From positions 1 through 60,521 of the forward strand of contig CADCGZ010000018.1 of NCBI GenBank assembly GCA_902801025.1: 60,521 nt of DNA, in the 5' to 3' direction. This document shows positions 52,245 to 60,221 of this stretch, piece by piece. The notes beneath the pieces were generated by a model. It had not been told where the DNA came from and searched no databases. It saw nothing but the letters and a program-made list of their open reading frames with translations. The translations under genes were made by a program, and so were the position numbers. This DNA is from an uncultured bacterium. GTDB taxonomy: Bacteria > Verrucomicrobiota > Kiritimatiellia > RFP12 > UBA1067. The first letter of the stretch is position 1, and every line of letters begins with the position of its first letter.

Positions 52245-52898
52245 TCACGCGTAGACGATGTCTTCGGGCGGCGGCGCGGCAAATGTGACGCGCTTGTGTG
52301 TCACGGGGTGGAGGAACGACAGCTCCACGGCGTGCAGCAGCTGCCGCGCGGGCCGGCGCTTCATGTGTCGGTCCTTTTCGGCGCTGCCGTAGGTCTTGTC
52401 ACCCACTATGGGGCAGCCGAGAGATGCCGCGTGGATTCGTATCTGGTGCATGCGCCCGGTGTCGATCTTGAACTCGACGAGAGAGATGCCGTCATGCTTC
52501 CCGAGGGTTTCCCAGTGCGTGACTGCGCTTAAATGCTCGCGCCCGACAGGCTCGTCTATTGTTCCGTTCTTTGGCTTGGGGCTGCCGTGGACGACAGCGA
52601 GGTAGGTCTTCTTCACCGCCTCATGTGACTCGAACTGGCGGCGGAGGTCGAGATACGCCTTTTGGGTCTTTGCGAAAACCATGACTCCGCTCGTCTCGAT
52701 GTCGAGCCGGTGGACGACTCCCGGCCTCTCAGCCGAGCCGACGTGCGCCATCTGCGGGTAGAGCCGCACGAGCATTGCCGTAAGCGCGCCTTCTTCGTGC
52801 CCGGGCGCCGGGTGGACGATTGCGCCAGCGGGCTTATCTACGACGACAATGTCCTTGTCTTCGTAGATGATGTCGATGCCTGGCTGTTTGCGGCTCAT
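52245..52898 (-). CDS. RluA-family 23S rRNA pseudouridine synthase
   Basis: 217 residues. Motif HRLDIETSG with the catalytic Asp (D66), preceded by VVDKPAGAIVHPAP and followed by TGRMHQIRIHAASLGCPIVGD, as in RluA/RluD enzymes that isomerise uridine in rRNA or tRNA. No N-terminal S4 domain, which fits RluA- or YqcB-like forms. The start ATG is 8 nt after a TAGAAT -10 box, so the mRNA is nearly leaderless. Confidence 0.9.
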   Translation of the reverse strand: MSRKQPGIDIIYEDKDIVVVDKPAGAIVHPAPGHEEGALTAMLVRLYPQMAHVGSAERPGVVHRLDIETSGVMVFAKTQKAYLDLRRQFESHEAVKKTYLAVVHGSPKPKNGTIDEPVGREHLSAVTHWETLGKHDGISLVEFKIDTGRMHQIRIHAASLGCPIVGDKTYGSAEKDRHMKRRPARQLLHAVELSFLHPVTHKRVTFAAPPPEDIVYA

Positions 52899-52906
52899 TG
52901 GGCGAT

Positions 52907-52912
52907 ATTCTA
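52907..52912 (-). promoter_or_regulatory. -10 box for the pseudouridine synthase
   Basis: Minus strand GTGTAGAAT; ATG 52898 follows after 8 nt with no Shine-Dalgarno. Confidence 0.55.
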
Positions 52913-52952
52913 CACTTCCCCTGCCAGCCCTGTCAATCGCCGCCGATGTCGC

Positions 52953-55235
52953 CTATTCGATGTCCACTGTCAGTTCGCCCCAGCTTGCTGGCGAGGCCGT
53001 CGAGCCGCCGCCCCAGCCGACGTTGACGTTCTTTCCGCGTCCGCCGAAGTAGTTGGAGACGAGCGGGAAGAAGCGAATGCGGTTGTTTCGGATGGGTTCG
53101 AAGCCGAGCGTCTCGAACGGGAAGCGCACGACGGAGATCCATCCGTCGGCGACTACCTTGACCTGCGGTGTCCACTCGCCGTTCCACGACCGGTCGTAGA
53201 CCTTCGCCTCGTAGCGGTTGAGCTTCACGTCGAATGCGAACTGGTAATAGCCGTCCTTCTCGCTTGAGAAGAGGAATTCCATTTCGTCGCCCTGCGGGAA
53301 GGGCTCGTTTCCCGGTTTCGTCAGCGAGACGAGCGAGGCGGGGTCCTTCTTCGCGTGGGCTCCGACCCAGAAGGCGTGTCCGTCCGAGAACATCTTGACT
53401 CGCGCATTCGTTGGGTCGGGCAGCCACCGTCCCGCCTCGTCTCGTTTCAGCTGCTTGAGCGGCGGGAACTCCGCCGCCTTCGTCCAGACGCCCGCGTCGA
53501 GGTCGAAGGGCGGCGTTCCCTCGCAGGCGACGACGGGGATGCGCTTCTCCTCCGCCATGTAGTCCGGCGCGGCTTTCATCCAGGTCTCGAAGACGGCGCG
53601 GACGCGCCGGACCTCGTTCGAGCTGCGGTGGTCGAGCGCTGTTTGCTCCGCCTCGATGAGCGCGTTGCGGCAAGGCGTTTCGTATCCTTTTTTTGCGAGG
53701 TAGTGCGCCGCGCTGCGCCACGCGCTGTCGCTCCAGCCGCTTGCCATCGGGTCCGAGTACCAGCTTTCGCGGACAAGGTCGTAGAAGCGGATCATCGATG
53801 GAGCGGCCTCGCGGTAGGTGCGCCGCAGGAACTCGTGCCGGAGGGCGACGGGATCGCGGTCGGGGTTCCACATAAGCCGCATCGTTGCCCATGCTTCGGG
53901 GCCGCACATCGTGAAGAAGTCGCAGCAGGGCTGGAGATTGTTGTAGCCCGGCGCGGATCGCGTCTCGATGTCGTCGTTCACGCCCGCATCGGCGTAGACG
54001 GTCTCTACGCCGGCCTTCTTGATGTAGCGCAAGTCGGGCGCGGCCGTGTCTGCGATGGGGCGCGGATATATGATGCATCCGCAGAAGTAGTATTCGCGGT
54101 AGTAGATGTTTTTCGTAATCGCAAGCCAGCCGTCGAGCCGTTCCTTCCAGTTTGCGTTTGACGGCCCTTCGACAATCGACTCCTTCATGTTGCGTGGATA
54201 TGGACACCACGAAAGCTTGACGTTCGGCTCGACGGGGCACTTTGGCGGCACCGAGAGGTGGACGTACGCGTATTGGCGGAGGACTGTGCCGGGGCGGACT
54301 TTCGCCATGTGGCGCGCGACCTGGTTGAAGAAAAGGAAGAAGCGCGTGGACTTGAACGCCGGGTCGTCCGGCGTGACGCATGTGCCGTCCGCGAGCACGA
54401 TGGGCCGCAGGCAGTTCTCGCACTGGCATGTGTCGCCGGTGTCTTCCATCAGGACGGCGATTTCTTCTACCCACGGCGGGATGCCGCGAGACTTTTCCTC
54501 GACGCTTTTGCAGAATGCGGCGATCATCTCGGGGTTCGTCTCGCAGAGGTTGCAGCAGTCCTTTTCCGCGCGCTTGCCGCCGAAGAGCATGTAGTACTCC
54601 GGGTGGTCGGCATGCTCGCGGTGTGGGAACCACCAGCCGACCATGTTGTGGGCGTTGCCCCAGCAGTTGCGGTAGCCGCCCAGGCAGCCAAGCTTCTCGG
54701 CGAGTTCCCCTGCCTTCGTCTTGGTCCCGTCCGCCTTGAAGTAGTGGCGCACGTCGACGGTGCCGCTTGTCATGTTCCGTGCGCGCCAGACTGCTGTTTC
54801 CGGTGGCCCTCCCTTGCATCCGAAGAACCGGTCGCGGAACGCGGGGATGTCGCGGTAAGAGTTTTCCGTGAACGCCGAAAGGGGCTTTCTTGAGAAGATG
54901 GCGAGACCGTCCTTCGGACGCGGCCAGACGATGTCCGTGTTGCGCTCCAGCCAGCCGAAGACGGCGTTGACGTGGCCCTTCGGGCAGTCGGCGAGAAAGA
55001 CGACCTTGCCTCCGTCGCCCAGGCGCACTGCATATCCGTCTGTGCCTTTGAGTGCCGCGAAGTCCTCCGCGAAATCCGGCGTGTCTCCCGGCAGGAGAAA
55101 GTCCGCCTCGGCGCGTTCGCCGCAGATCCGCTCCGTCCAGTGCATAAGCTCTGATTTTGCCCAGTCGGTAGCAGGATGCGTTGCGGCGGCTGCGCATGGC
55201 AGTGTCAGGAAGAGTGCAATAGTCGTTCGTTTCAT
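52953..55235 (-). CDS. DUF4838 secreted protein with C-terminal CBM9-like domain
   Basis: 760 residues. Signal peptide (MKRTTIALFLTLPCAAA). DUF4838 landmarks: GHVNAVFGWLERN, WWFPHREHADHPEYYMLFGG, EDTGDTCQCENCLRP (CxCxxC encoded near 54410-54432), FCGCIIYPRPIADTAAPDLR. The last 200 residues (from about DAGVWTKAAEF) look like a CBM9/DOMON-type sandwich that binds glycans or haem-like ligands, ending WGELTVDIE. Activity unknown. It is the last gene of a four-gene minus-strand operon and is closest to the 722-residue paralogue. Confidence 0.85.
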   Translation of the reverse strand: MKRTTIALFLTLPCAAAATHPATDWAKSELMHWTERICGERAEADFLLPGDTPDFAEDFAALKGTDGYAVRLGDGGKVVFLADCPKGHVNAVFGWLERNTDIVWPRPKDGLAIFSRKPLSAFTENSYRDIPAFRDRFFGCKGGPPETAVWRARNMTSGTVDVRHYFKADGTKTKAGELAEKLGCLGGYRNCWGNAHNMVGWWFPHREHADHPEYYMLFGGKRAEKDCCNLCETNPEMIAAFCKSVEEKSRGIPPWVEEIAVLMEDTGDTCQCENCLRPIVLADGTCVTPDDPAFKSTRFFLFFNQVARHMAKVRPGTVLRQYAYVHLSVPPKCPVEPNVKLSWCPYPRNMKESIVEGPSNANWKERLDGWLAITKNIYYREYYFCGCIIYPRPIADTAAPDLRYIKKAGVETVYADAGVNDDIETRSAPGYNNLQPCCDFFTMCGPEAWATMRLMWNPDRDPVALRHEFLRRTYREAAPSMIRFYDLVRESWYSDPMASGWSDSAWRSAAHYLAKKGYETPCRNALIEAEQTALDHRSSNEVRRVRAVFETWMKAAPDYMAEEKRIPVVACEGTPPFDLDAGVWTKAAEFPPLKQLKRDEAGRWLPDPTNARVKMFSDGHAFWVGAHAKKDPASLVSLTKPGNEPFPQGDEMEFLFSSEKDGYYQFAFDVKLNRYEAKVYDRSWNGEWTPQVKVVADGWISVVRFPFETLGFEPIRNNRIRFFPLVSNYFGGRGKNVNVGWGGGSTASPASWGELTVDIE

Positions 55236-55254
55236 GGGTGCGTCTCGCCGTGGG

Positions 55255-56871
55255 TTATCGCAAGGTGATTTTTAAATGCGTTGGCGAATGCTGGTAGCAG
55301 CCGATGGAGACGGTGCCGTTCTCGGCGAAGCGTCGATTCCCGGCGAGGTCCCTTTCGCCGATCGTCATGCGGATGTCGCCTGCCGCAAGGCCGCCGGAGC
55401 GGATGAATTCCACATGCGGCATTTCATAGAAGGGGGCGGTGTCCGACAGCCCGCGGACGTTCAGTTTGGGGTCCGGCAGGAGCTGGCAGCCCACCGTCCG
55501 CGCGTAGGCCGCCTCCGTGTGCGTGTCGTTCTTCCGCGCCTCCGCCGTCCAGACGCAGTTCGTCATGCGCGGCGACAGCGGCGAGGAAAGGGAATCGTCA
55601 GAGAAGCGCATCGCCATGTCCTGCCATGTCTTGTCGCGCACCTTGTTTCGGTAGAAGAGGCAGTTGACGGCCGTGCTGCCGCTTCCGATAATCGAGTCGT
55701 TGGTTTTTCCGCTCTTGCAGCGGTTGCCGATGAACGTGCAGTTTACGAATGTGCCGGACGTGAAGACCCCCTGCTCGTTCTGCGCATTTCCGCAGTAGTT
55801 GGACGCGACGAGCGTGTTGACGACAGTCCCGGGCGAAGACGACAGCGACGAGTCCGCCGTCGTGTTGCCGAAGAACACGGAGTTGGCGATGAGGTTAGCC
55901 GAGCCAAAGATCTTGTTGGTCGAAACGTTGTCCACGAATCGGCAGTCGACGATCTCGCCGGCCGAACCGATGATTTCGTTCCAGAGTGCGAGGTTGTTGC
56001 GGAAGACGCAGTTTGTGAGGGCCGTCGCCTTATGGATCGCCGCGCCGTGTCCGCTGCCGCTGCCTGTCGGATTCTTGCCGCCGAGCGTTGCGCAACCTAC
56101 GAATTCGCAGTCCGTGCAGAATCCAATGTGATTGTCATACTCCACGCCGATTGCGCCGCCGCCCTTGTCGGTTTCCCAAGTCGTCGTTGAGCAGTCGTAG
56201 AAGCGGCAACGGACGTAGTTGCCGGCTACCGTCGCGCCGCCGGCTGCCGTGCTTGTGCAGTTCGAGTAGACGCAGTCGTAGGCGTTGCCGTTTCGAAAGT
56301 TGTGCGCGCCGCATCCGCCGTTTGTCGCGTGGCAGTCGGCGAAGAGGCAGTCGCTGAATTCGTTTACTGGCAGGGTGCTGGCTGTGGAATAGTAGCGCTT
56401 TACGGCGGCGCCCGTGTTGGCCGTCAGGTTGGAGAAAACGCAGTTTCCGAAGTAAAGCTTCTCGGTACCGTCGCCGTGGCAGTTGATCGCGCCCTCGGAT
56501 GCCACCGCGAAGGTAATGTTCGTGCAGGCGAGGGTCCCCTTGTTGAAGTCGATCATCCGCCGGTCTGCGCGCGGTGCCGTGATGATGACATCGCCGCGAA
56601 CGGTTCCCGGCACGCCCGCAAGCGTCAATTTCTGATTCTGCCTGATTGAGATGCAGCAGTTGGATGCGGGGCCCATCAGGTAGCCGCGGCAGTCCGAGAT
56701 GTCGTAGACGCCTTTTTCGAGGAGAATTGTCGATCCGCTTGCAACCGTCGCGATCTTGTTCGTGAGCGCGGTCACGTCGCCGACAGTCACCGTCACGGGT
56801 GTGGCGGCGGCAATTCGCAGTACGATGCATCCGATTGCAGTGCCCGCAATGATTCTCCGTCCGTTCGCCAT
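55255..56871 (-). CDS. Secreted right-handed beta-helix protein
   Basis: 538 residues. A signal-like hydrophobic N-terminus (about 1-23) precedes a parallel beta-helix: TLLEKGVYDIS-type opening (STILLEKGVYDISDC), then coils rich in Cys, Asn and Thr (FGNCVFSNL, FSDCLFADC, YDCVYSNCTSTAAGG). Each coil has a Cys at a similar place, suggesting a stacked cysteine or disulfide ladder in the helix interior. Ends HLKITLR-stop, the shared C-terminal pattern, preceded by IGCYQ as in two other helix proteins here. Spaced 18-19 nt from its DUF4838 neighbours, in one operon. Confidence 0.82.
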   Translation of the reverse strand: MANGRRIIAGTAIGCIVLRIAAATPVTVTVGDVTALTNKIATVASGSTILLEKGVYDISDCRGYLMGPASNCCISIRQNQKLTLAGVPGTVRGDVIITAPRADRRMIDFNKGTLACTNITFAVASEGAINCHGDGTEKLYFGNCVFSNLTANTGAAVKRYYSTASTLPVNEFSDCLFADCHATNGGCGAHNFRNGNAYDCVYSNCTSTAAGGATVAGNYVRCRFYDCSTTTWETDKGGGAIGVEYDNHIGFCTDCEFVGCATLGGKNPTGSGSGHGAAIHKATALTNCVFRNNLALWNEIIGSAGEIVDCRFVDNVSTNKIFGSANLIANSVFFGNTTADSSLSSSPGTVVNTLVASNYCGNAQNEQGVFTSGTFVNCTFIGNRCKSGKTNDSIIGSGSTAVNCLFYRNKVRDKTWQDMAMRFSDDSLSSPLSPRMTNCVWTAEARKNDTHTEAAYARTVGCQLLPDPKLNVRGLSDTAPFYEMPHVEFIRSGGLAAGDIRMTIGERDLAGNRRFAENGTVSIGCYQHSPTHLKITLR

Positions 56872-56889
56872 GCCTGTTAGTCTTTCTGC

Positions 56890-59058
56890 CTATTCGATGT
56901 CGACCACGAGTTCACCCCATCCGGCGGAATTGAAGGGAAGCGCCCCCTCCCACGAGACGGGCAGATCCTTCCCAAGTCCGCCGAAGTCGAAGGTGACGAT
57001 CGGTGCGCACTTGATCGTGTTGACCTGGATCGGGTTGAAATCGACTGCCGCGAAGGTGACCTCGAGTCGCGCCGCCCAGCCGTCGCCTTCCGCGCGCACG
57101 CCAGTCTCGAAGCGTCGGACGGACTTGTCTTTCTCGATGAAGAATTGGACTTCGACGCGCGGAGGGCCTTTTGCGCCCTCGGCCTTTGGGATGAAAAACG
57201 CGAACGTGAGCGCCTCGCCGGTCGAGATGACGGACGCCCTGACTCCGTAGGGCTCGTTGGCGTTGCCGCGCGACCCCGGCACCTGGAGGAGCTTGAAGTG
57301 GGGGAAGTCGGCTGGCGCGCCGGTGCACGGAACGCGCACCGGCCCCGTGAGATAGTTCGGCGACTCCTTGATCCACGTCTCGACGACGCGGCGGACATTC
57401 TCGACCCATTCGCGCGAAACGGGATGGACGGCGGCCTTCGCGGCATCGTCCAGCGCCTGGCGGATATCCTGCGTGCGGCCGGCCTGGACGATGAACTTCG
57501 CAGCGGAAGGAAACGCCGCGTCCTGCCAGCCGGAGTATTTGCACGTCTTGTGCCAGGAGTCGTTGAGAATCGCGTAAAAGCGGCTCATCGCCGGCGCCGC
57601 CTCGCGAAAGACGCGCCGCAGAAACTCCTCGCGCAGCGCGTCGGGGTCCTGCGAGGGATCCCACATGAGCTGTCCGACGATCCACTTTTCGATGCCAGTC
57701 GTATCCCAGAACTCGGCGGTTGGCTGCTTGACGCTGGTGTAGGAGGTTTTGCGGAACACGCGCGAGTCCCTGTCGGTGCAGCCATCCGCGTAGACTGTCG
57801 GGATGCCGCGCTTCGCGAGTACGCGGAAGTCGACGGCGGCCGTCTCGGAGATGGGGCGCGGGTAGTAGATGCAGCCGCAGAAGTAGTATTCGCGCCAGTA
57901 GACGTTGTCCGTGAGGTCGAGCCAGCCGAGCGCGCGGTCGCGCCACTTGACGTTGGCGGGCCCGTCGAAAACGCTCTCCTTCATGTCCTTCGGGTAGGGG
58001 CAGAACTCCACCTGGAGGTTCTTGGGGATCTTCAGGCGCGGCGGCACCGAGAGATAGACGTAGGCGTACTGGCGGATGACGAGATCTGGGTAGACGGCCC
58101 AGACTTTCTCCATCGCGCGGACAAAGAAGTCAAAGAAAAGCGTCGAGCGGTAGGCAGGGTCCTTCGGCGTGAGGACTGTCCCGTCGGCGCAGGTGAAGGG
58201 TGCGTTGCACGCCTCGCAGCAGCAGGTCTGCTCGGTGTCTTCGAGGAGGATGGCGATTTCGCGGACGGATTCGGGGAAGAGCTCCTTGTCTTCGAGCTTC
58301 TTCAGGACGGCGGTGCCATAGGCGGCGGGGAGGTCCGGGTTGGAGACGCACAGCCCGACGTTCTTCGTGTCGCGCCCGACGGGCGTGAGCATGTAGAACT
58401 CCGGGTGGTCGGCGTGCTCCTTGTACGGGAACCACCAGGTGACCATGTTGTGCGCGGCGCCCCACGAGTTCCGGTAGGAGTCCCAGATGCCGAGCTGCCG
58501 CGCCCGCTCCGCCTTTTCGCTCTTGTCCATGAACCAGCGCCAGTTGCCCAATGTCACGAGGCAGTTCCTCATGTCCCAGAGGCGGCCCTCCCACGTCTTG
58601 CTGTGGCCGTCGTGCCGGAACCGGAACGCGGGGAGGTCGAATCCGTCCGGGGAGGGAGAATTGAATTCGAGCGACGCGCGCGCCGAGTAGATCGCGACGG
58701 GCGCTTCTTCCGTGCCGGGGCGTGGGAAGATGATGTCGCTGTTCTTGTAGAGCAGGCGGAAGACGCCGTTCAAATGACCCTTTGGATATTTCGCGACGAT
58801 CGTGAAGCGGCCGTCGCGCTCCTCAACGCGATAGCCGTCCGAATCCTTGAACGTCGTGTCGTCGCGAAGGGCGAAGGCGACGGCGGGGCCCTCGGCGCGC
58901 GCGAGGACGGGCAGTTCTGCGCCGGTGATCTTCGCGACCCAGTTCGTGAGTTCGGCGACTGCCGTTGCCGTCGCTGGATGCGCGTCTGCGCGCAGCTCGA
59001 CGGCGCATTTCGGTTCACCGCCGGAGACAAGGACGAAAGCCAGAAGAAGTCCGCTCAT
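56890..59058 (-). CDS. DUF4838 secreted protein with C-terminal CBM9-like domain
   Basis: 722 residues; ATG 59058 follows the upstream TAG with no gap, so translation is likely coupled. Signal peptide short (MSGLLLAFVLVSGG), weaker than in its paralogues. Shares ELTNWVAKITGAELPVLARA, KGHLNGVFRLLYKNSDIIFP, EHADHPEFYMLTP, EDTEQTCCCEACNAP (CxCxxC) and YYFCGCIYYPRPISETAA with the 760-residue gene downstream. The C-terminal sandwich ends WGELVVDIE. Function unknown; position suggests a partner of the adjacent beta-helix protein. Confidence 0.83.
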   Translation of the reverse strand: MSGLLLAFVLVSGGEPKCAVELRADAHPATATAVAELTNWVAKITGAELPVLARAEGPAVAFALRDDTTFKDSDGYRVEERDGRFTIVAKYPKGHLNGVFRLLYKNSDIIFPRPGTEEAPVAIYSARASLEFNSPSPDGFDLPAFRFRHDGHSKTWEGRLWDMRNCLVTLGNWRWFMDKSEKAERARQLGIWDSYRNSWGAAHNMVTWWFPYKEHADHPEFYMLTPVGRDTKNVGLCVSNPDLPAAYGTAVLKKLEDKELFPESVREIAILLEDTEQTCCCEACNAPFTCADGTVLTPKDPAYRSTLFFDFFVRAMEKVWAVYPDLVIRQYAYVYLSVPPRLKIPKNLQVEFCPYPKDMKESVFDGPANVKWRDRALGWLDLTDNVYWREYYFCGCIYYPRPISETAAVDFRVLAKRGIPTVYADGCTDRDSRVFRKTSYTSVKQPTAEFWDTTGIEKWIVGQLMWDPSQDPDALREEFLRRVFREAAPAMSRFYAILNDSWHKTCKYSGWQDAAFPSAAKFIVQAGRTQDIRQALDDAAKAAVHPVSREWVENVRRVVETWIKESPNYLTGPVRVPCTGAPADFPHFKLLQVPGSRGNANEPYGVRASVISTGEALTFAFFIPKAEGAKGPPRVEVQFFIEKDKSVRRFETGVRAEGDGWAARLEVTFAAVDFNPIQVNTIKCAPIVTFDFGGLGKDLPVSWEGALPFNSAGWGELVVDIE

Positions 59059-59988
59059 CTACCTGTCCTCCTCGCTTGCGACGCCCATGATCCGCAGGTC
59101 GTGAATTTCGCCTGAGGGCTGGAAGTAGACGCGCGCCCAGGTCGCGTCGGCAGGGACCTTCAGCCGCTTGACGCGCTCGGGGCGATGTGACTTGTTTCCG
59201 GTTTGGAGGATAAAGAACACCTTGTTCATGTTGAGTGAGCCGACGTCCTTCCACTCCGAGTAGAAGCAGACGTAGCAGTGCAGCCAGGTGGGCGAGTCAC
59301 CCCGGAAGCGGATCTCGATTTCCTCGTCGCCCTTGACGGGGAAGGGGTCGGGGTAGCACGAGCCCTGGAGGAGGTCGAACCAGTTGCGTCCGTCCGCGTC
59401 GACTCGCCAGCGCGGCGAACCCATGAACGTGTAGCCGCTCGAGTTGAAGAGCCCGTAGTCGAAGAAGGGGTTGATGTTGCGTGTCGGCTGCGCGAAGCCG
59501 TCGAGATGGCGGAAGGAGATGTCCAAGACCTCGACCGCGTTTTCTTTTTCCATGCGCTCGATGCAGAGTTGTGCGCGAACCGCGCCGTCCGGGACGTAGA
59601 CGGAGTGGCGGAAGGCCTGCGGCTGCTTTGACCAGACGAGCACGCGGCCCTGCGTCACCCAGATCGGCTTGAGCGGCTTCGCGTCCGCCTTGAAGAACTT
59701 GACGGTGATGGCTGGGAATCGCGCGCCCTCAGGGGCCGCCCGCCAGATGCACGAGGCGACCGTCAGGAGATTTGAGCAGTCCGGCCGCGTCTCGATTGAC
59801 GCGCCCGCTACGCTCCGCGCAACGAACGAGATGTCCAATAGCTCGCCCGGACTGACGTCTTCGGCTTCTCCGACGAAAGTCTCGAACAAGTTGCCCGCGT
59901 ATGCCCCAGACGCGGACAGCAGGAGACAGGCGACGAGAATTCGGCTGGCGTTCAACCCAGTGTCTTTGTGTGATGTATGTCGGCTCAT
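59059..59988 (-). CDS. Secreted protein of unknown function, first gene of the DUF4838 operon
   Basis: 309 residues if ATG 59988 is used; a GTG at 60009 lies too close to the -10 box (TACACT, 60014-60019) to be likely. Hydrophobic export segment RILVACLLLSASGAYA near residues 23-38. The rest has alternating beta strands and WDxxxFxF-like segments (ISFVARSVAGAS, WARVYFQPSGEIHDLRI), consistent with two jelly-roll carbohydrate-binding-like domains. Not assigned to a family. It is followed directly by the 722-residue DUF4838 gene. Confidence 0.65.
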   Translation of the reverse strand: MSRHTSHKDTGLNASRILVACLLLSASGAYAGNLFETFVGEAEDVSPGELLDISFVARSVAGASIETRPDCSNLLTVASCIWRAAPEGARFPAITVKFFKADAKPLKPIWVTQGRVLVWSKQPQAFRHSVYVPDGAVRAQLCIERMEKENAVEVLDISFRHLDGFAQPTRNINPFFDYGLFNSSGYTFMGSPRWRVDADGRNWFDLLQGSCYPDPFPVKGDEEIEIRFRGDSPTWLHCYVCFYSEWKDVGSLNMNKVFFILQTGNKSHRPERVKRLKVPADATWARVYFQPSGEIHDLRIMGVASEEDR

Positions 59989-60013
59989 CGGTGGCGTCGG
60001 TTGTTTCACCAGT

Positions 60014-60019
60014 AGTGTA
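60014..60019 (-). promoter_or_regulatory. Candidate -10 box of the DUF4838/beta-helix operon
   Basis: Minus strand TGATACACT (TACACT 60014-60019) in an AT-rich region. Transcription would be divergent from the rRNA operon. Confidence 0.45.
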
Positions 60020-60069
60020 TCATTTTTTTTCGGCCGTTTTCATCTTCAAAAAAAGTTAAAAATACCCCC

Positions 60070-60098
60070 TTGCGCACGTGAGCGCGATTTGATATACT
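60070..60098 (+). promoter_or_regulatory. rRNA operon promoter
   Basis: TTGCGC (60070-60075), 17-nt spacer, TATACT (60093-60098). An A/T-rich UP-like element (CAAAAAAAGTTAAAAATA) and CCCCC lie immediately upstream, and TTTCTC follows. The same elements mark the tRNA promoter at 14283-14312. Confidence 0.85.
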
Positions 60099-60136
60099 TT
60101 TCTCTCGTTCGCCTAAAAAGGAAAATGGCGGATTTC

Positions 60137-60181
60137 GTTCTTTGAAAATAGGTGCTTGAGACGTGTCTTTGAAAGAGACAC
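60137..60181 (+). promoter_or_regulatory. rRNA leader antitermination-like signals
   Basis: GTTCTTTGAAAA (60137-60148) resembles boxA. It is followed by the hairpin GTGTCT / AGACAC (60163-60168 and 60176-60181) whose 7-nt loop contains TTGAAAG, placed like a boxB-type stem. Confidence 0.5.
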
Positions 60182-60221
60182 GGAACAGTAATGTTTGTGC
60201 GAAGCAATTAACTCAAATTCT

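Noticed and set aside
60163..60181. Transcription terminator in the rRNA leader
   Set aside because: The 6-bp hairpin lacks a following T-run and lies between promoter and 16S, so an antitermination or processing role fits better.
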